This document shows, piece by piece, positions 5,820 through 8,892 of a stretch of 8,892 nt of DNA; within the stretch, counting starts at the first letter, position 1; every line of letters begins with the position of its first letter. The notes beneath the pieces were generated by a model. That model did not search any database. It saw nothing but the letters and a program-made list of their open reading frames with translations, and was not told the DNA's origin. This stretch comes from Phycisphaerae bacterium (lineage in GTDB: Bacteria; Planctomycetota; Phycisphaerae; Phycisphaerales; SM1A02). A program made the translations under genes and the position numbers. Location: contig JABJQE010000048.1 of assembly GCA_018663565.1 (NCBI GenBank), forward strand, positions 1-8,892. The letters run 5' to 3'.

Positions 5820-7145
5820 TCATTGGTTGTCAATGAGCTTTTGAAAATTGCGTCCACTTGGCGACTGGAAGACGGCAAGATCAAACTCAGGTACAGCGGC
5901 GAGCATGTGGTCGAAAATGTCAGCCTGAATGGCTTCATACTGGGGCCAGCGATTGTCGTTGGCAAAGCAGTAGATCTGGATTGGCAGTCCGTCTTGCGTG
6001 GGCTGTAGATGGCGAACGAGGAATGTGAATCCCTCTTGGTGCACCTTGGAGTGCTGTCGTAGATAAGCCTCGACATAGGCACGAAATATGCCGACATTGG
6101 TCAACTGCCTGCCATTGATCGTCTCGCTGGTGTCGACTGCGCGCTGCGTGTTCCATGTGTCGATCTCGGCAATGCGTTCGTCGAGATAGGTGCTCAACAC
6201 GGCAAATTTGCGGAACCGCACGAGGTCGTCACGGCTGACATACCGAATGGTCCCAAGATCGATATTGATTGACCGCTTGATGCGTCGCCCGCCCGAGTCG
6301 GTCATGGCCTCCCAGTTGATGAAGGGCTTCGAGATCAGGTCGTAGGCTGGCACTAATGAAACGGTTCGGTCAAAGCCCATGACTCGAATCGTGGTCATCG
6401 TAATTTCTTCGACCGTGCCATCAACGCCGTTGCTGTCCATTTGAATCCAGTCGCCAACCTTGACCATATTGTTGGCGGTGACCTGAATACCTGCGACGAG
6501 CCCAAGAATGGGGTCCTTGAAGATCAACATCAACACAGCAGCGACTGCGCCTAGGCCCGACAAGAGCATGAGCGGGGACTCTGCAACCAAGACGCTCAGC
6601 GCGAGCATGGCGGCAAAGAACGTCAGGATGACCTTGATGGCTTGTGAAATACCGGTAATAGGAATACGGTCTTTCAGGCCCCGTTCAATGGCAACGACTT
6701 CGGCCACTTCAAGCAGCCCAAATGCCATGAGCAAGATCACAAAGGTGATGTACACCTCAAGGAGTGGCCTGAGCCACCAGTCAACTCCGTACTGGGCAAA
6801 TGCGGGCATGGCAATGGCGAGGAGGGCCACTGGGACCAGCTGCGAGAGCCGTCCGAACACTTTGTATGTCGCAAGGGCTTTGCTCAACTCAGATTGTCGT
6901 CGTTGTAGCCACCGGTTCACAATCGCGCAGATGAAGAGTTTTCCAGCAAGATTGGCAAGAACACAAATGACGATCACGATGCCGACACCGATCGCAGTTG
7001 CGACGATTTCTGCGAGGGCTTCGCTCAGCCCCCAACTTCCTGCAAGGGTCTGGAGCCAATCAACTCCGAAGCGCACTTGGTCGCTTGCGAAGTTATCCGT
7101 AAAGAGCAGAGGTGCGGTGGATTCCGATGCAGTCGCCGTCGTCAT
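5820..7145 (-). CDS. ybdG: MscS-family mechanosensitive ion channel, YbdG type
   Basis: The 441-residue product is an inner-membrane channel of the MscS superfamily that opens under membrane tension and releases solutes during hypo-osmotic shock. It has about five hydrophobic segments (roughly 45-70, 98-118, 128-152, 165-187, 190-222). The last, Gly/Ala-rich segment (GLGAVAAVLMLIFKDPILG, 197-215) corresponds to the pore-lining TM3. It runs into the MscS beta-domain, with NNMVKVGDWIQM (225-236), TMTTIRV (249-255) and SGGRRIKRSINIDL (284-297). NGRQLTNVGIFRAY (344-357), LVRHLQPTQDGLPIQIY (376-392) and QADIFDHMLAAVPEF (407-421) resemble E. coli YbdG, so I prefer the YbdG subgroup over MscS itself. 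YbdG is about 415 residues. The ATG at 7143-7145 is the only upstream choice, because an in-frame stop lies at 7155-7157. It has no Shine-Dalgarno site; the leader instead reads ACCTCCTC. Confidence 0.9.
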   Translation of the reverse strand: MTTATASESTAPLLFTDNFASDQVRFGVDWLQTLAGSWGLSEALAEIVATAIGVGIVIVICVLANLAGKLFICAIVNRWLQRRQSELSKALATYKVFGRLSQLVPVALLAIAMPAFAQYGVDWWLRPLLEVYITFVILLMAFGLLEVAEVVAIERGLKDRIPITGISQAIKVILTFFAAMLALSVLVAESPLMLLSGLGAVAAVLMLIFKDPILGLVAGIQVTANNMVKVGDWIQMDSNGVDGTVEEITMTTIRVMGFDRTVSLVPAYDLISKPFINWEAMTDSGGRRIKRSINIDLGTIRYVSRDDLVRFRKFAVLSTYLDERIAEIDTWNTQRAVDTSETINGRQLTNVGIFRAYVEAYLRQHSKVHQEGFTFLVRHLQPTQDGLPIQIYCFANDNRWPQYEAIQADIFDHMLAAVPEFDLAVFQSPSGRNFQKLIDNQ

Positions 7146-7164
7146 GTGCGGAGCCTAGCGAATT

Positions 7165-7260
7165 GAGGAGGTAGACACGAATCCGAGGACCACCCTGAGC
7201 AGGGCAAAGCGATCAGCCCCTATTAAGGGTCGGGTCCCGTGGCGGAGCCGACCTCCTCGG
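7165..7260 (-). other. Hairpin-rich spacer with mutually exclusive pairings upstream of the channel gene
   Basis: The 122-bp gap (7146-7267) between the mini-ORF and the channel gene is rich in inverted repeats. CCGAGGA (7183-7189) pairs with TCCTCGG (7254-7260), giving a 7-bp closing stem around a 78-nt unit. Inside are CCCT-GAGC-AGGG (7193-7204), CCCT-ATTA-AGGG (7218-7229) and GGTCGG (7228-7233) with CCGACC (7248-7253). A rival 8-bp pairing joins GAGGAGGT (7165-7172) to ACCTCCTC (7251-7258) and cannot coexist with the closing stem. CGACC (7249-7253) can also pair with GGTCG (7262-7266). No T-tract terminator and no clear promoter was seen. It may be a leader RNA, a terminator or processing region, or decayed sequence; it matches no riboswitch that I recognise. 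Confidence 0.4.
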
Positions 7261-7267
7261 GGGTCGC

Positions 7268-7345
7268 TCACTCCATATCGCCAAGCGTTCGCCAGACCAA
7301 GAGGCCAACTGCAAGCATGCCGACGGTTACGATGACAGCGGTCAT
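7268..7345 (-). CDS. 25-residue membrane mini-ORF coupled to the protease gene
   Basis: An ATG at 7343-7345 overlaps the protease stop as ATGA and opens a 25-codon frame ending in TGA at 7268-7270. The product starts MTAVIVTVGMLAVGLLVW and ends RTLGDME. It would be a single hydrophobic helix (about residues 2-18) followed by a short charged tail. The frame stays open for 24 codons upstream of the ATG inside the end of the protease gene (back to a TGA at 7415-7417). It reads there as a hydrophilic, charged stretch, but contains no ATG, GTG or TTG start. The ATGA overlap suggests re-initiation by ribosomes finishing the protease. I recognise no family. It could be a real membrane miniprotein, a membrane anchor reached by frameshifting, or chance. 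Confidence 0.4.
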   Translation of the reverse strand: MTAVIVTVGMLAVGLLVWRTLGDME

Positions 7346-8892
7346 GAAGCGGGCCTTGGGTGTACGCTCGGTGGAGTCGTCGGAAGTTGTTTGAGCAAGG
7401 TGCCTACGGCGGTTTCAAGCTGGGCGTCGCGGCCGGCGACCTCATCACCTGGGAGACGCTCTACCCGCACATCAGGAATCGCGCCGCGACTTTCCATGTC
7501 CGTGCCGTCTGGCAGGTACCACCCACGGAATGGCTGGCGGACCCGAGTGCCGTCGATCAAAGTGAAGCTGCCGGTGGAAATGACGCCACCAAATGTCTCT
7601 TCGCCAACGAGTTGCCCCCGGCCAATTGTCTTGATGGCATGGCTGAAGATCTCGGCATTGCTGAACGAGTTCTCATTGCACAGCACGACAATTGGCCTGC
7701 TGTATCCGTAGATGAGACGTCGATCGCGGGGGTACGTGTCGGGCCGGACCTCGGACACATCTGCGCCACGAGGAACGGTGAATGCGTGCGCGGGTGCCGT
7801 CAGGCTGCTCAAGAGAATGTCGGTCGTGAACCCGCCACCATTGTCTCGCACGTCGATAATCAACCCATCCTTGCCATGGGCCGCGGCATACAGGTCTTGC
7901 TCAAACTCATGCACACTTGGCATGTTCATGCCCTTGATGTGCAGGTAGCCCAGTCGTCCGTTGCTGAGTGTGTCGACGCTCTCTCGCCGCTCGGCGAGGT
8001 CCGCCTCGCGAGCGAGTGACTGCCGCTGCCCGTATGACATTGGCTCAATCAGAACGACTGCTTCCTCTCCGCCGCGTTCAATGTCAATCAGTATCTCGCG
8101 GCCATAGGTCAGGCCCATGGCGGACCGCAAATCTCGTACGACACCGTCCCGCGCGAGGGCGTTTCCATCTACTGCGATGACGACATCGCCAACTTCAAGC
8201 CCGCCCTCCGTCTTGTCGGCGGGGCTGTCTGCAAGTATCGCCGTCACTTCATAGCCGGTGTCGGTCGGGGTGGTCTCAACACCGAGATACCCCATGCCGC
8301 TGCGGGGGCCGCTGTGATTGAAGCCGCCATAAATACCAGTGTGTGACCCATTCACTTCACCAAACAGCTGGTCCACCACGCGGTTGAAGGCCTGCGTGGT
8401 GCGGGTCTGCGACGCAAGATCGGCGTACCGGGCCGACACCGCGTCCCAATCAAGTCCCTTGATGGTGGGGTGGTAGAACGTGGCGCCGAAGGTCCGGGCC
8501 GCTTCCTCGAACTTCTGTCGCTGCTCCGAGGCGACATCGATGTGGGCGTCGGCGTCAATGGGCCAGGCCTCGGCCTTGCCGCCGCTTGTGGCGACATGCT
8601 TGGCGGTGCCGGCCGACACGAACGTGACTTCTTTGCCGCTAAGGTCACCAATCACATTCGACACACTGCCCGAAGTGAGTTTCTTCTGCTCCTTGCCGCG
8701 ATGGTCAATCTTCCAAAGACCCTTTTCGCCATCGATCGTGCCACTAAAGACAATGGCGTCGCCGCCTGGCGTCATATACAAATCGTCTTCGCCGCCCTCG
8801 TGCGTCGTGACGCGCCGAACGCGTTTCCACGCCGTATCAAGATTGGTGAATTCCAACACAACCGGTTCATCTTCATCGACGGCTTCATCCGC
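7342..8892 (-). CDS. Tricorn-like S41 family serine protease (5' part outside window)
   Basis: The open frame runs off the right edge; 516 codons and the stop (7342-7344) are visible. Numbering from the edge, residues ~1-115 contain propeller-like repeats (YMTPGGDAIVFSGTIDG), the end of a tricorn beta-propeller. SEQRQKFEEAARTFGATFYH (122-141) and LFGEVNGSHTGI (176-187) form the C1 domain, with the Ser183-His184 pair matching the tricorn catalytic His. A PDZ domain follows at about 200-285 (YLGVE, ILADSPADK, GLEVGDVVIAVDG). The C2 protease domain has LGYLHIKGMNMPS, DVRDNGGGF (348-356), CNENSFSNAEIFS with likely nucleophile Ser411, GEETFGGVI, and DMESRGAIPDV with Glu467. Tricorn proteases trim peptides released by larger proteases. 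A GTG at 8857-8859 is in frame but is unlikely to be the real start, since homologous proteins have far longer N-termini. A signal peptide cannot be judged. Confidence 0.88.
   Translation of the reverse strand, partial: ADEAVDEDEPVVLEFTNLDTAWKRVRRVTTHEGGEDDLYMTPGGDAIVFSGTIDGEKGLWKIDHRGKEQKKLTSGSVSNVIGDLSGKEVTFVSAGTAKHVATSGGKAEAWPIDADAHIDVASEQRQKFEEAARTFGATFYHPTIKGLDWDAVSARYADLASQTRTTQAFNRVVDQLFGEVNGSHTGIYGGFNHSGPRSGMGYLGVETTPTDTGYEVTAILADSPADKTEGGLEVGDVVIAVDGNALARDGVVRDLRSAMGLTYGREILIDIERGGEEAVVLIEPMSYGQRQSLAREADLAERRESVDTLSNGRLGYLHIKGMNMPSVHEFEQDLYAAAHGKDGLIIDVRDNGGGFTTDILLSSLTAPAHAFTVPRGADVSEVRPDTYPRDRRLIYGYSRPIVVLCNENSFSNAEIFSHAIKTIGRGQLVGEETFGGVISTGSFTLIDGTRVRQPFRGWYLPDGTDMESRGAIPDVRVERLPGDEVAGRDAQLETAVGTLLKQLPTTPPSVHPRPAS

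Noticed and set aside
6508..7158. 216-codon + strand open frame opposite the channel gene
   Set aside because: The product is a Ser/Thr/Arg/Met-rich string without domains, wholly antisense to the channel gene, whose family motifs are clear.
7183..7260. tRNA-like unit: 7-bp closing stem, 78 nt, internal hairpins
   Set aside because: On neither strand is there a TTC-type T-loop, a proper D-arm or an anticodon arm of 5 bp with a 7-nt loop, and there is no CCA end.
7342..7417. Programmed -1 frameshift joining the protease to the membrane mini-ORF
   Set aside because: No slippery heptamer of the X-XXY-YYZ kind occurs in the overlap, so this is kept only as an alternative to ATGA coupling.
7360..8019. 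219-codon + strand open frame opposite the protease gene
   Set aside because: It is antisense to the conserved C2 protease domain and has no recognisable family features.
1..8892. Mobile element, prophage, CRISPR or defence island
   Set aside because: No transposase, integrase, regularly spaced repeats, att-like direct repeats or known defence domains were seen; the genes look like housekeeping and envelope genes.

Overview
The window looks like chromosomal DNA of a Gram-negative, non-photosynthetic bacterium, most likely a planctomycete of the Phycisphaerae type. This is inferred from the gene set: a Mla-type lipid transport ABC system joined to a SpoU methyltransferase, a secreted fibro-slime protein, and a tricorn-like S41 protease with an upstream propeller region. 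GC content is moderate and coding is dense. No mobile element, CRISPR array, tRNA or rRNA gene was found, and the region reads as core genome rather than a mobile island.

Region 1 (1-2434, + strand) is an operon. It holds the 3' end of an ABC ATPase (MlaF type), then mlaD (MCE-domain lipid-binding protein) starting on the base after the mlaF stop, then a TrmH/SpoU RNA methyltransferase whose GTG start overlaps the mlaD stop by 4 bp. Region 2 (2431-3750, - strand) is murA, the first committed enzyme of peptidoglycan synthesis. It converges on the methyltransferase gene so tightly that both stop codons lie in one CTAG. Region 3 (3751-3882) is a 132-bp divergent spacer between murA and a secreted fibro-slime protein (3883-4791, +). 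Each of these two genes has a good Shine-Dalgarno sequence.

Region 4 (4789-4856) is a GC-rich imperfect palindrome whose outer arms contain the stop codons of both flanking convergent genes, probably a two-way terminator. Region 5 (4854-8892, - strand) reads right to left. It starts with a tricorn-like protease cut by the window edge. A 25-codon membrane mini-ORF follows, overlapping the protease stop by ATGA. Next comes a 122-bp hairpin-rich spacer with mutually exclusive pairings, then a YbdG-type MscS channel, then a plant-type ferredoxin/flavodoxin-NADP+ reductase 15 bp downstream.

Taken together, much of the window concerns the cell envelope: lipid traffic (MlaFD), peptidoglycan precursor supply (MurA), a secreted surface or matrix protein, and osmotic protection (YbdG-like channel). 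A plant-type FNR and a peptide-degrading protease accompany these. No obviously new multi-gene system is visible. The items most worth a second look are the structured spacer before the channel gene, the coupled mini-ORF, the plant-type FNR in a channel operon, and an internal 33-residue repeat in MlaD.
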